Of a DNA stretch of 64,000 bases, positions 41,461-50,021 are shown one piece after another; position 1 is the stretch's first letter, and every line of letters begins with the position of its first letter. This DNA comes from GWE2-51-13 sp041736705. GTDB lineage: Bacteria; Bacillota_I; Bacilli_A; Erysipelotrichales; Erysipelotrichaceae. The notes beneath the pieces are model-generated. The model was given only the letters and a program-made list of their open reading frames with translations. It was not told the origin of the DNA and ran no database searches. Position numbers and translations under genes: made by a program. The DNA is taken from the NCBI GenBank assembly GCA_041736705.1, contig JBGSTC010000029.1, forward strand, positions 1 to 64,000, read 5' to 3'.

Positions 41461-44085
41461 ATGAGCACGAAATACGTATACACATTCTCCGAAGGTAATG
41501 GAAGCATGCGTAATCTTTTGGGAGGCAAAGGTGCCAACCTGGCCGAGATGACCAATCTCGGAATGCCCGTCCCGCAAGGTTTCGTCGTCACGACGGAAGC
41601 ATGTTCGCGTTACTATGAGGACAAAGAAACGATCGCCGACGATATCAAGGCTGAAATCTTCAGTTATTTGGCGAAATTGGAAGAAACGACCGGCAAACAG
41701 TTCGGGAACCCCGACAATCCGTTGTTGGTTTCCGTCCGTTCCGGATCCCGCGCATCCATGCCGGGGATGATGGACACCATTCTGAACCTCGGTTTGAACG
41801 ACGTGGTCGTCGAAGGCTTCGCGAAACTCGCGAACAACCCGCGTTTCGCCTACGATTCCTACCGCCGTTTCATCCAGATGTTCTCCGATGTCGTCATGGA
41901 ACTGCCCAAGCACAACTTCGAAGTCATCATCGACGAAATGAAGGAAGAGAAAGGCATCAAACAAGATACCGATTTCACCGCCGAAGATCTGAAGGAAATG
42001 GTCCGCCGTTTCAAAGCCTATTACCGTGAACACAAGAACAGCGATTTCCCCTCGGATCCCAAGGACCAACTCATCGAAGCGGTCAAAGCGGTCTTCCGTT
42101 CCTGGAACAACGCACGTGCGATCTACTATCGCCGCATGAACGACATCCCCTCGGATTGGGGCACCGCCGTCAACATCCAATCGATGGTCTTCGGGAACAC
42201 CGGCGACGATTCGGGAACCGGCGTCGCGTTCACACGCAACCCGGCCACCGGCGAAAAGAAACTCTACGGCGAATTCCTGATGAACGCGCAGGGTGAAGAC
42301 GTCGTCGCGGGGATCCGTACGCCCAAGACGATCGACCAGCTGAAAGAAGTCATGCCGCATGCCTACGACCAATTCGTCGAAATCTGCGACAAGCTTGAAA
42401 CCCACTATAAAGACATGCAGGACATGGAGTTCACGATCGAACACGGGAATTTGTACATGCTGCAGACGCGTAACGGAAAACGTACCGCGGCCGCCGCATT
42501 GAAGATCGCCGTCGATTTGGTCGAAGAAGGCATGATCACCAAGGAAAAAGCGGTGTTGCAGGTCGATCCGAAACAATTGGACGCCCTGTTGCACCCGCAA
42601 TTCGACGCCGTCAAACTCAAAGAAGCCAAACCGATCGGACGTGCGCTACCGGCATCCCCGGGTGCCGCTTCCGGACGCATCGTCTTTACCGCCGCCACCG
42701 CCGTCGAATGGAAGAACCGCGGAGAGAAAGTCATTCTCGTCCGTTTGGAAACTTCGCCTGAAGACATCGAAGGCATGCATGTTTCGCAAGGGATCTTGAC
42801 CGCACGCGGAGGGATGACCTCCCACGCCGCCGTCGTCGCCCGCGGTATGGGCACCTGCTGCGTCTCCGGATGCGGCGAACTCAAGTTCGGCAACAAATCC
42901 TTCGAACTTGGCGGAAAAGTCTACAACGAAGGCGATTGGCTCTCCTTGGATGGAACCTCCGGGAACATCTACGGCGAAAAGATCCCGACCGTTCCCGCAT
43001 CGATCACCGGCGATTTCAGAAAACTCATGGGATGGGCCGATGAAATCCGTACCTTGAAAGTACGCACCAACGCCGACACCCCCAAAGACGCCCGTCAAGC
43101 TTTTGAATTCGGCGCCGAAGGGATCGGGCTTGTCCGTACCGAACATATGTTCTTCGAAGCCGACCGCATCAAGGCGATGCGCGAAATGATCGTCTCCAAA
43201 TCGGAAGACCAACGCCGCAAAGCGTTGCTGAAACTGTTGCCGATGCAACGGAGCGATTTCGAAGGCATCTATGAAGCCATGGAAGGGTTCCCGGTCACCA
43301 TTCGTTACTTGGATCCTCCGTTGCATGAATTCCTCCCCACGGACGAAGAAGACATCGTCGCGTTGGCTAAGGAAATGAACCTGCCGGTCGAAGAATTGAA
43401 GAACGTCGTCGTCAGTCTGCATGAATTCAACCCGATGATGGGTCATCGCGGATGCCGTTTGGCCGTCTCCTATCCTGAAATCGCCGAAATGCAGACGCAA
43501 GCCGTCATCGAAGCCGCGATCAACGTGGCGAAACGCCATCCGGAATGGAACCTGGTTCCTGAAATCATGATTCCGTTGGTCGGCGAAGTCAAAGAATTGA
43601 AATATGTCAAAGACATCGTCGTCCGCGTCGCGGATAAACTCATCGCCGAAAGCGGAGTGAATCTGAAATACATGGTCGGAACGATGATCGAAATCCCGCG
43701 CGCCGCCTTGTTGGCGGATGAAATCGCGAAAGAAGCCGAATTCTTCTCCTTCGGGACCAACGACTTGACGCAGATGACCTTCGGATTCAGCCGCGACGAT
43801 GCCGGGGCGTTCCTGAATTCCTACTATGACAAGAAGATCTATGAACAGGATCCCTTCGCCCGCCTTGACCAACACGGCGTCGGCAAATTGGTGACCTTGT
43901 CCTGCAAACTCGGGAAAGAAGTCCGTCCGGACATCAAACTCGGGATCTGTGGCGAACACGGTGGCGATCCGAGTTCGATCGAATTCTGCCACAACGCGGG
44001 CTTGACCTATGTGTCTTGTTCGCCATTCAGAGTACCGATCGCACGTCTAGCCGCTGCCCACGCCGCGCTAAAGGCGAAAAAGTAA
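41461..44085 (+). CDS. ppdK: Pyruvate, phosphate dikinase
   Basis: An 874-residue enzyme interconverting pyruvate, ATP and phosphate with PEP, AMP and pyrophosphate. AAGGAGG lies just before the ATG. N-terminal nucleotide-binding part with GGKGANLAEM near 20 and SVRSGSRASMPGMMDT near 92; swivelling domain with the phosphohistidine GGMTSHAAVVARGMG near 453; C-terminal PEP/pyruvate barrel with GTNDLTQMTFGFSRDD near 765 and the catalytic cysteine in LGICGEHGGDP near 830. In fermenters it often runs in the glycolytic direction to save ATP; that is family knowledge. Confidence 0.97.
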   Translation: MSTKYVYTFSEGNGSMRNLLGGKGANLAEMTNLGMPVPQGFVVTTEACSRYYEDKETIADDIKAEIFSYLAKLEETTGKQFGNPDNPLLVSVRSGSRASMPGMMDTILNLGLNDVVVEGFAKLANNPRFAYDSYRRFIQMFSDVVMELPKHNFEVIIDEMKEEKGIKQDTDFTAEDLKEMVRRFKAYYREHKNSDFPSDPKDQLIEAVKAVFRSWNNARAIYYRRMNDIPSDWGTAVNIQSMVFGNTGDDSGTGVAFTRNPATGEKKLYGEFLMNAQGEDVVAGIRTPKTIDQLKEVMPHAYDQFVEICDKLETHYKDMQDMEFTIEHGNLYMLQTRNGKRTAAAALKIAVDLVEEGMITKEKAVLQVDPKQLDALLHPQFDAVKLKEAKPIGRALPASPGAASGRIVFTAATAVEWKNRGEKVILVRLETSPEDIEGMHVSQGILTARGGMTSHAAVVARGMGTCCVSGCGELKFGNKSFELGGKVYNEGDWLSLDGTSGNIYGEKIPTVPASITGDFRKLMGWADEIRTLKVRTNADTPKDARQAFEFGAEGIGLVRTEHMFFEADRIKAMREMIVSKSEDQRRKALLKLLPMQRSDFEGIYEAMEGFPVTIRYLDPPLHEFLPTDEEDIVALAKEMNLPVEELKNVVVSLHEFNPMMGHRGCRLAVSYPEIAEMQTQAVIEAAINVAKRHPEWNLVPEIMIPLVGEVKELKYVKDIVVRVADKLIAESGVNLKYMVGTMIEIPRAALLADEIAKEAEFFSFGTNDLTQMTFGFSRDDAGAFLNSYYDKKIYEQDPFARLDQHGVGKLVTLSCKLGKEVRPDIKLGICGEHGGDPSSIEFCHNAGLTYVSCSPFRVPIARLAAAHAALKAKK

Positions 44086-44092
44086 AACCAGG

Positions 44093-44120
44093 GACACTTG
44101 CTTCGGCAAGTGTCTTTTTT
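44093..44120 (+). terminator. Intrinsic terminator after ppdK
   Basis: A 9-bp perfect stem GACACTTGC/GCAAGTGTC capped by a TTCG tetraloop is followed by T6. Confidence 0.9.
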
Positions 44121-44178
44121 CGCTTGACATCCACCCCCAAAGTTCGGTACGCTAAACCTAATGAAAAGGGGGAAGACG

Positions 44179-44883
44179 ATGGCCAACATAGAAGGGATCG
44201 CGATTCGCGGACTCAGCAAGACCTACGGAAAAACCATGGCGCTTGAAATGGTGGATCTTACCTTGCCCAAAGGCAAGATCATCGGGTTATTGGGACCCAA
44301 CGGCAGCGGAAAGACGACGTTGCTTAAAATTTTATCCGGCTTATTGATGAACTATGACGGAAGGGTGACCATCAACGGACACTCCCCGGATTTGCATACG
44401 AAACGTATCGTTTCGTATCTGCCGGATTCGCCTTATTTCGCGGATTGGATGAAAATCAAGGACGCGACACGACTGTTTAAGGATATGTACCCCGACTTCA
44501 GGGTCGATGTCATGGCGGCATTGCTGAGCCGATTCGAACTCAGTCCGAAAATGCGCATCAAGACGATGTCGAAGGGGATGAAGGAGAAGTTCCAACTGGC
44601 GTTGGTGATGAGCCGCAAGGCCGAGATCTACCTTTTGGACGAACCGATCGGAGGGGTCGACCCGGCCGCCCGCGACGTCATCCTGCAAACCATCCTCGCC
44701 AACTTCAATCCGGAAAGTCTGTTGTTAATCTCCACCCACCTCATCCAGGACGTGGAAAAAATCCTGGATGAAGTCATCTTCATCAAAAACGGCAGGATCG
44801 TCCTCCATGAACCGCGCAACAGCGTGATCGAACGCGAAGGCAAATCCATCGACGAAGTCTTCCGGGAGGTATTCAAATGCTGA
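44179..44883 (+). CDS. ABC-2-type exporter ATP-binding protein
   Basis: A 234-residue ATPase. ATG 44179 is chosen because AAGGGGG lies 6 bases upstream (an ATG at 44161 precedes that site). Walker A GPNGSGKTT is near 37-45, signature MSKGMKEK near 133, Walker B IYLLDEPIGGVD near 152, and switch histidine STHL near 185. The atypical signature and small size fit the YtrB/BcrA-like exporters. It overlaps the membrane subunit gene by 7 bases. Cargo unknown. Confidence 0.85.
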   Translation: MANIEGIAIRGLSKTYGKTMALEMVDLTLPKGKIIGLLGPNGSGKTTLLKILSGLLMNYDGRVTINGHSPDLHTKRIVSYLPDSPYFADWMKIKDATRLFKDMYPDFRVDVMAALLSRFELSPKMRIKTMSKGMKEKFQLALVMSRKAEIYLLDEPIGGVDPAARDVILQTILANFNPESLLLISTHLIQDVEKILDEVIFIKNGRIVLHEPRNSVIEREGKSIDEVFREVFKC

Positions 44884-45620
44884 TGACCTTTTTGAAACAC
44901 GAGTTCTTCTCGACCTCGCGCAAATTCGGCATCCTGTATCTCGGGATCGCTCTGTTGACGATCTCGGTGATCGTCTTCGACGACTTCGAACCGATCGTCG
45001 CAACCTTCACCTTGGCGTTCTTCGCCTGTTTCGTCCTCTTGATCATCACGATCATCTCGACGTTCGAGAAATCGATTTTTGGACCGCAAGCCCAACTCGA
45101 CTTCACCTTGCCGATTTCGACCCACACCTACCTCATCGCGAAAGTCCTGATCAACGTCTTTTGGCTTTTCTGTTCGATCGCCGTGTTCATCGCTTGCCTA
45201 AGCGCGATCCTTTATGCGCAAAACGGGTTTGCCATGCTTGGTGAATTCTACCAATTCTTCTTGATAGAAATGCAAAACGCAGGCATCGTCCTGAAAACAG
45301 AACACTGGATTTTCTTCTATGCGAGCTGGATCTTGAGTTTCGTTCAGTTCCTGCTCTTGATTTCCTTCGTGTGTTCGGCCGTCCATACACGATATTTCCG
45401 CAAAAACAAGAAAGTGATGGCGGTCGTCCTCTATTTCGTCGTTTCATTCATCTTCAACGCCATCATTTCGATGATTTCGCCCTCCGGAGTCTTGGTCAAC
45501 GGGAGCTACGTCCTTCGAAACGGAGACCTCGTGGTTTCATTGATCATCCAATTGTGCGCCATCGCCGTCCTCTATGCGTCCACTTACTATTTCCTCAACT
45601 ATGAATTGGAGATCGAATAA
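44877..45620 (+). CDS. ABC-2-type exporter membrane subunit
   Basis: A 247-residue protein with six hydrophobic helices (near 18-40, 42-62, 95-125, 150-175, 180-205, 215-240) and a conserved-looking LDFTLPISTHTYLIAKVLIN segment after the second helix, as in ABC-2 permeases. GGGAGG precedes the ATG, which overlaps the ATPase gene. A two-gene exporter; a substrate or regulator gene is not adjacent. Confidence 0.8.
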   Translation: MLMTFLKHEFFSTSRKFGILYLGIALLTISVIVFDDFEPIVATFTLAFFACFVLLIITIISTFEKSIFGPQAQLDFTLPISTHTYLIAKVLINVFWLFCSIAVFIACLSAILYAQNGFAMLGEFYQFFLIEMQNAGIVLKTEHWIFFYASWILSFVQFLLLISFVCSAVHTRYFRKNKKVMAVVLYFVVSFIFNAIISMISPSGVLVNGSYVLRNGDLVVSLIIQLCAIAVLYASTYYFLNYELEIE

Positions 45621-45641
45621 TGCCGGCAACGGCATTTTCTT
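45619..45641 (+). terminator. Intrinsic terminator of the ABC exporter unit
   Basis: A 7-bp stem AATGCCG/CGGCATT with a GCAA tetraloop is followed by TTCTTT. It overlaps the stop codon. Confidence 0.6.
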
Positions 45642-45677
45642 TGGATTTACGATATACTTATGAAAGAGGTACGTAAC

Positions 45678-46628
45678 ATGAACATCGTGGTATTGGATGC
45701 CTATACGCTCAATCCCGGGGATTTGTCCTGGGACGGTATTGGTAAATACGGGAATCTGGTTCTCCATGACCGGACGCCGGAAGAGAAGATCGTAGAACGG
45801 GCGAAAGACGCCCACATCGTTTTCACGAATAAAACCCCTTTGACGCGCGAAACCTTGCTTCAACTCAAGAGCACGAAATACATCGGGGTGTTGGCGACCG
45901 GATACAATGTCGTCGATGTCAAGGCGGCGAAAGAGTGCGGCATCCTCGTGACCAACGTCCCCGACTACGGCACCCAGGCGGTCGCCCAACATGTTTTCGC
46001 CCTGTTGTTGGAAATCACATCGCATGTCGGCCATCACAACGCGGAAGTGAAGAAGGGGAGATGGTCCGCCAGCACGGATTTCTCTTTCTGGGACTTCCCT
46101 CTGATGGAACTCAGCGGGAAAACCTTCGGGGTTTTAGTGTATGGACGGATCGGCAAAGCGACCGCGAAAATCGCCAATGCCTTCGGTATGAAGGTACTCG
46201 CTTACGATCGGGGAAGGGAAGGCATCGACGGATTCGTCGAGAAGGTGTCGTTGGATGAACTCTATCGTCGATGCGACATCCTATCCCTCCATGTCCCCCT
46301 CAGCGATGAGACCAAGGAGATGATCAACGATAAGAGTATTTCAACGATGAAAGACGGGGTCATCCTGATCAATACCTCCCGCGGTCCGTTAATCAATGAA
46401 AAAGATTTGGCAAACGCCCTAAACGCGAAGAAAGTCGGATATGCGGCACTGGATGTCGTTTCCAAAGAGCCCATTCAAGCCGATCATGTTTTACTAGGAA
46501 TCGAGAACTGCATCCTGACCCCGCATATCGCTTGGGCGCCGATCGAAGCAAGGGAGCGTTTGTTGAAGATCGTGGAAGAGAACTTGTCGTCTTACTTAAA
46601 TGGGAAACCACAAAACACAGTAAACTAA
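45678..46628 (+). CDS. D-2-hydroxyacid dehydrogenase (glycerate dehydrogenase-like)
   Basis: A 316-residue NAD-dependent enzyme. ATG 45678 follows AGAGGT; an upstream ATG at 45660 overlaps a likely -10 (TATACT). Catalytic triad: arginine in INTSRGPLINE near 232, glutamate in ALDVVSKEP near 261, histidine in LTPHIAWAP near 282. The cofactor motif reads GVLVYGRIG at 151-159, with valine 154 where the first glycine of GxGxxG is expected. Likely reduces hydroxypyruvate, glyoxylate or a related 2-oxoacid. Monocistronic. Confidence 0.88.
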   Translation: MNIVVLDAYTLNPGDLSWDGIGKYGNLVLHDRTPEEKIVERAKDAHIVFTNKTPLTRETLLQLKSTKYIGVLATGYNVVDVKAAKECGILVTNVPDYGTQAVAQHVFALLLEITSHVGHHNAEVKKGRWSASTDFSFWDFPLMELSGKTFGVLVYGRIGKATAKIANAFGMKVLAYDRGREGIDGFVEKVSLDELYRRCDILSLHVPLSDETKEMINDKSISTMKDGVILINTSRGPLINEKDLANALNAKKVGYAALDVVSKEPIQADHVLLGIENCILTPHIAWAPIEARERLLKIVEENLSSYLNGKPQNTVN

Positions 46629-46652
46629 AACCCGGATGACTCCGGGTTCTTT
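46629..46652. terminator. Bidirectional terminator between hydroxyacid dehydrogenase and betaine transporter genes
   Basis: An 8-bp stem AACCCGGA/TCCGGGTT with a TGAC loop has T-rich sequence on the plus strand and TTTTAGTTT on the minus strand. Confidence 0.65.
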
Positions 46653-47839
46653 TATAGCATGGTCGAGATGACCGAGGCTTTGGTGACGATGCCGCGTAGG
46701 ACGCCCTCTTCGATGACAGCCATCGGATAGGGTGCAGAGACGGCGATCGGAAGGATGTCCGCGATGATCGCGTCGATGTCCACCGTCGGGACATCCTGCA
46801 ACATGAAGTCTGCGACGAGTTTTTTCGATTCCGAAGCATCCAAGGCGTCCTTCGCCGTCACGATGCCTTGTAGTTTCATCTGCTGATTCACCACATAGGC
46901 CGATGAAACCCCGTTAAGGCGCATTTGCGTCAAGGCGCGGGCACTCCCGTCGGTCAACCGTACGACGCATGTCGGCGTCTGCATGATTTGCGAAACGCTG
47001 ACGACCTTTGTTTTATCCGCGCTTTCGATAAACGTTCTCACATAATCGTCCGCCGGGTTGGTGATCATGTATTGCGGCGTGGAGACTTGGACCAAACGCC
47101 CTTCGCGCAAAATCGCGACACGATCCCCAAGTTTGAACGCTTCGTCCATATCATGGGTGATGAAGACGATGGTCTTTTTCAGCCGACGCTGGATCGTCAA
47201 CAGTTCAAACTGCATTTCTTTTCGAACCAAAGGATCTAGAGCTGAAAAAGGTTCATCCATCAACAGGACTTCGCTATCGCTCGCCAAGGCGCGCGCCAAG
47301 CCGATGCGCTGTTTCATCCCGCCCGAGCAACTATCGATGGTTTGTTCTTCGATATCCCCAAGTCCGACCAGTTTCAGCATCTCGCGGGCTTTCGCATATC
47401 GCGTTTCTTTTTCGATGCCTCGTACTTCCAAACCATAGGCAACATTGTCGATAACGTTGCGATGACTCATCAGTCCGAAATGTTGGAAGACCATCGAGAC
47501 TTTATCCCGTCGAAACGCGATCATGTCTTTTTTGCTTAATGTTAGGATGTCCTTTCCTTCATACAGGATTTTCCCGGAACTGGGTTCATGCAACTTATTG
47601 ATGAATCGGACAAGCGTCGATTTACCGGATCCTGATAGACCGATGATGACGAACACCTCTCCTTGGTTGATGCTTAGGTTGATGTCATGCAAGGCGAGCG
47701 TCGCCCCGGTTTTTTGCTTGATTTCATCTTTTCCAAGTCCTTTATGCGCCAATTCGGCCGCTTCCTTTTTATTTCTTCCGTATATCTTCGAAATATTCTC
47801 AAGTCGAAGGATTTCTTTGCTTACACTATTTTCACTCAT
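46652..47839 (-). CDS. Glycine betaine/proline-type ABC transporter ATP-binding protein with CBS domains
   Basis: A 395-residue ProV/OpuAA-type ATPase. Walker A GLSGSGKST is near 67-75, signature CSGGMKQR near 170, Walker B VLLMDEPFSALD near 190. The family insert before Walker A (AHKGLGKDEIKQKTGA) is present. Two CBS motifs occupy about 280-395 and usually sense ionic strength or nucleotides. ATGA overlap with the permease gene. Energises osmoprotectant uptake. Confidence 0.92.
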   Translation of the reverse strand: MSENSVSKEILRLENISKIYGRNKKEAAELAHKGLGKDEIKQKTGATLALHDINLSINQGEVFVIIGLSGSGKSTLVRFINKLHEPSSGKILYEGKDILTLSKKDMIAFRRDKVSMVFQHFGLMSHRNVIDNVAYGLEVRGIEKETRYAKAREMLKLVGLGDIEEQTIDSCSGGMKQRIGLARALASDSEVLLMDEPFSALDPLVRKEMQFELLTIQRRLKKTIVFITHDMDEAFKLGDRVAILREGRLVQVSTPQYMITNPADDYVRTFIESADKTKVVSVSQIMQTPTCVVRLTDGSARALTQMRLNGVSSAYVVNQQMKLQGIVTAKDALDASESKKLVADFMLQDVPTVDIDAIIADILPIAVSAPYPMAVIEEGVLRGIVTKASVISTML

Positions 47840-48696
47840 AGACTCTTCTCCTTCTCTTTCACGACGCTTTGCGTAAGGCGGTCGAGGATGATCGCGACGA
47901 TGACGACCGCCATCCCCGAGACGAAACCACGCCCCATTTCGATCCGATTGACACTGATCAGCACTTCCATGCCCAACCCGCTCGCGCCGATCATCGAACT
48001 GGTGACGACCATCGCCATCGCCATCATCAAGGTCTGGTTGATGCCGGCCATGATGGTTGCCTTGGCTTGGGGGATCTGGACTTTAACCATCGTCTGCATC
48101 CGCGTCGAACCAAAGGCACGCGCGGCTTCGACGACTTCCTCGTCGACTTGCCGTATTCCCAAATTGGTGAGACGGATGATCGGAACGACGGCGTAAATCG
48201 TCGTCGCCAACACGGCCGGTGCTTTTCCAAGTCCGAAGAACATGACGGCGGGGATAAGGTAGACGAAGACCGGCATCGTCTGCATCGTATCCAATACCGG
48301 ACGTAAGATTCGATTCGCCCGATCGGAATAGGACATAAAGATACCGACCGGAAAGCCGATCAACAAGGATAGAAAGACCGAAGTCAATACAATCGAAAGG
48401 GTGATCAGCATTAAGTCCCATAATCCGAAGAAACCGACCAGTGAAAGCATGCCGGAGAACAGAACCGCCGTCTTCCAACTTTTCTTGATCAGATAACCCA
48501 AGATGAAGACTAAAAGCAGATAGCCCCACCATGGAACCCAGGAAAGGATATTGTATAGAGTCGATATCATGCCGTTCAGACCGGCTTTTATACCGTCGAA
48601 GAAGACTTTGTTGTCGATTGAAAATTGTTTGATCACACGGTCGATCGACTCCGGATCCCACCCGAACTTAAAGGGGAAGTTAAAGAACCAATCCAT
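47836..48696 (-). CDS. Glycine betaine/proline-type ABC transporter permease
   Basis: A 286-residue ProW/OpuAB-type membrane subunit with six or so helices. MDTMQTMPVFVYLIPAVMFFG-like and EAARAFGSTRMQTMVKVQIP (the ATPase-docking EAA loop, near 185) are typical. It starts 3 bases after the binding-protein gene and overlaps the ATPase gene, so the three are co-translated. Confidence 0.92.
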   Translation of the reverse strand: MDWFFNFPFKFGWDPESIDRVIKQFSIDNKVFFDGIKAGLNGMISTLYNILSWVPWWGYLLLVFILGYLIKKSWKTAVLFSGMLSLVGFFGLWDLMLITLSIVLTSVFLSLLIGFPVGIFMSYSDRANRILRPVLDTMQTMPVFVYLIPAVMFFGLGKAPAVLATTIYAVVPIIRLTNLGIRQVDEEVVEAARAFGSTRMQTMVKVQIPQAKATIMAGINQTLMMAMAMVVTSSMIGASGLGMEVLISVNRIEMGRGFVSGMAVVIVAIILDRLTQSVVKEKEKSL

Positions 48697-48699
48697 CGG

Positions 48700-49695
48700 C
48701 TATTCCTTTTCCAAAGCGGCGGTTACTTTCGCCAACTCGTCCGCTTCCAACCACGATGCAAGCAGTTCGGGATTCTCTTTTAGGAACCATACCGCCGTCT
48801 TCAACGCATCGTCCTTGGTTTCCTGCATATGCAATAACATACTCGAATTCAAGGCGCTGGATGTTTTGTACTTTGAAAGGAAAGCCGCGGCGTCCGGATA
48901 ATCATCCTTGAATCCTTTACGTCCCGCGACGGTGACCTTAACCGCAGGGAACGCCGTCTCGCCGTTTTCAAACGTCGATGCGTTGTACGGAGCATCTTCA
49001 AGAAGTACGAAGTCGTACTTCGCCAACAACCAGGTCGGCTCCCAATAATAACCGACGATCGCTTCGCCTTTTTCATAAGCCGCGGTTAGGACACTCGCCA
49101 ACGCGGCGTCCGAACCCGGTCTGAAGTAGACGAAATTCTCATCCATATTGTAGAAATTGAACTTATTGAGTAAAATCGTGTCGACCGCCCATCCGGGGAT
49201 GCCACCGTAAACCCGACCCATCGAAGGGTTTTCATCGTCCTTGAAAAGATGCGGATACTTTTTCAGGTCGGCGACCGTCTTTAGATCCGGGGCGGACGCA
49301 GCGATCCCTCGCGACGCATCGCCTTCGATGACATAGCGCGGGACATAGAACCCTTGGTTGTTGTCGTCATAGTTGATTCCGTATTCATCAAAGGACCCGG
49401 CCGCCTTATCGTCATAATAAGGTGCGATGTTGTCGGTCCATACTTCCATGTAGACATCGATCTCGCCATCGACGAGCGCTTGATAGGTGATCGCGGTCGA
49501 ACCTGTGACTTGCGACCACTCAAAGCCGAAGCCTTTCTCCAGGATATAGCCCGCGACGGCGTTGTGGATCTGGATGCTATCCCATCCGGCATCTGCGAAT
49601 ACGACGGTTTTCTTGGTCGAACCACCGGTTGAGCAGCCGGTAAGCAGTAGGGTTAACGCGAGTGCGCAAACTAAAAAAATCTTTTGTTTTCTCAT
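48700..49695 (-). CDS. Glycine betaine/proline-type substrate-binding lipoprotein
   Basis: A 331-residue OpuAC-type protein. The signal peptide ends in lipobox LTGC (cysteine near 21). The mature domain has VFADAGWDSIQIHNAVAGY, MEVWTDNI and GYYWEPTWLLAKYD; the tryptophan-rich segments would form the aromatic box that holds quaternary amines such as glycine betaine. GGAGGAAG precedes the ATG on the minus strand. First gene of the transport operon. Confidence 0.92.
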   Translation of the reverse strand: MRKQKIFLVCALALTLLLTGCSTGGSTKKTVVFADAGWDSIQIHNAVAGYILEKGFGFEWSQVTGSTAITYQALVDGEIDVYMEVWTDNIAPYYDDKAAGSFDEYGINYDDNNQGFYVPRYVIEGDASRGIAASAPDLKTVADLKKYPHLFKDDENPSMGRVYGGIPGWAVDTILLNKFNFYNMDENFVYFRPGSDAALASVLTAAYEKGEAIVGYYWEPTWLLAKYDFVLLEDAPYNASTFENGETAFPAVKVTVAGRKGFKDDYPDAAAFLSKYKTSSALNSSMLLHMQETKDDALKTAVWFLKENPELLASWLEADELAKVTAALEKE

Positions 49696-49741
49696 GTATT
49701 TCTTCCTCCATGTCTAATAACTGACATACTTAATATAACAT

Positions 49742-49782
49742 AAAAGTTGTCAGTTGACAGAAAAATATTGAAAAAAGTTGTC
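49742..49782 (-). promoter_or_regulatory. Repeat-containing control region of the betaine transporter operon
   Basis: Plus-strand AAAAGTTGTC occurs at 49742-49751 and 49773-49782 (31 bases apart, about three helical turns). The first copy runs into the palindrome TGTCAGTTGACA (49748-49759). On the minus strand a possible CTGTCA-17-TATATT promoter overlaps it. Confidence 0.4.
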
Positions 49783-50021
49783 TTCAATCTGAAAATTATG
49801 TGAAAACAAAATAGTTTTCGGTGGTATCTTGTTGAAAAATGCATCGTATTTCATGGAAGTGAAAATGTAAAACCCGTGGTTTTGAGAAGAATCGAAGAAA
49901 ACGGAGTGAAAGTCAAGAACAGTAACCTAAATCACGAAAATTAGTGTACTCTATGACAAATGCGTAAAACCGACCTTGGGGAATTGTGATACAATAAACC
50001 TATAGAATGAGGAGAAACAAC
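49783..50021. other. Intergenic region upstream of ald
   Basis: About 240 AT-rich bases without an ORF. TACAAT at 49990-49995 is the likely -10 for ald; no convincing -35 is seen. No further structure recognised. Confidence 0.35.

Noticed and set aside
41341..42600. 419-codon minus-strand frame over the ppdK start and promoter
   Set aside because: Antisense shadow. It would read through the valS terminator and ppdK promoter, and no recognisable domain is present.
42646..43992. 448-codon open frame on the minus strand inside ppdK
   Set aside because: It lies wholly antisense to a full-length, motif-complete ppdK. It has no family motifs and reflects the codon bias (GAC/GTC-rich) of the real gene.
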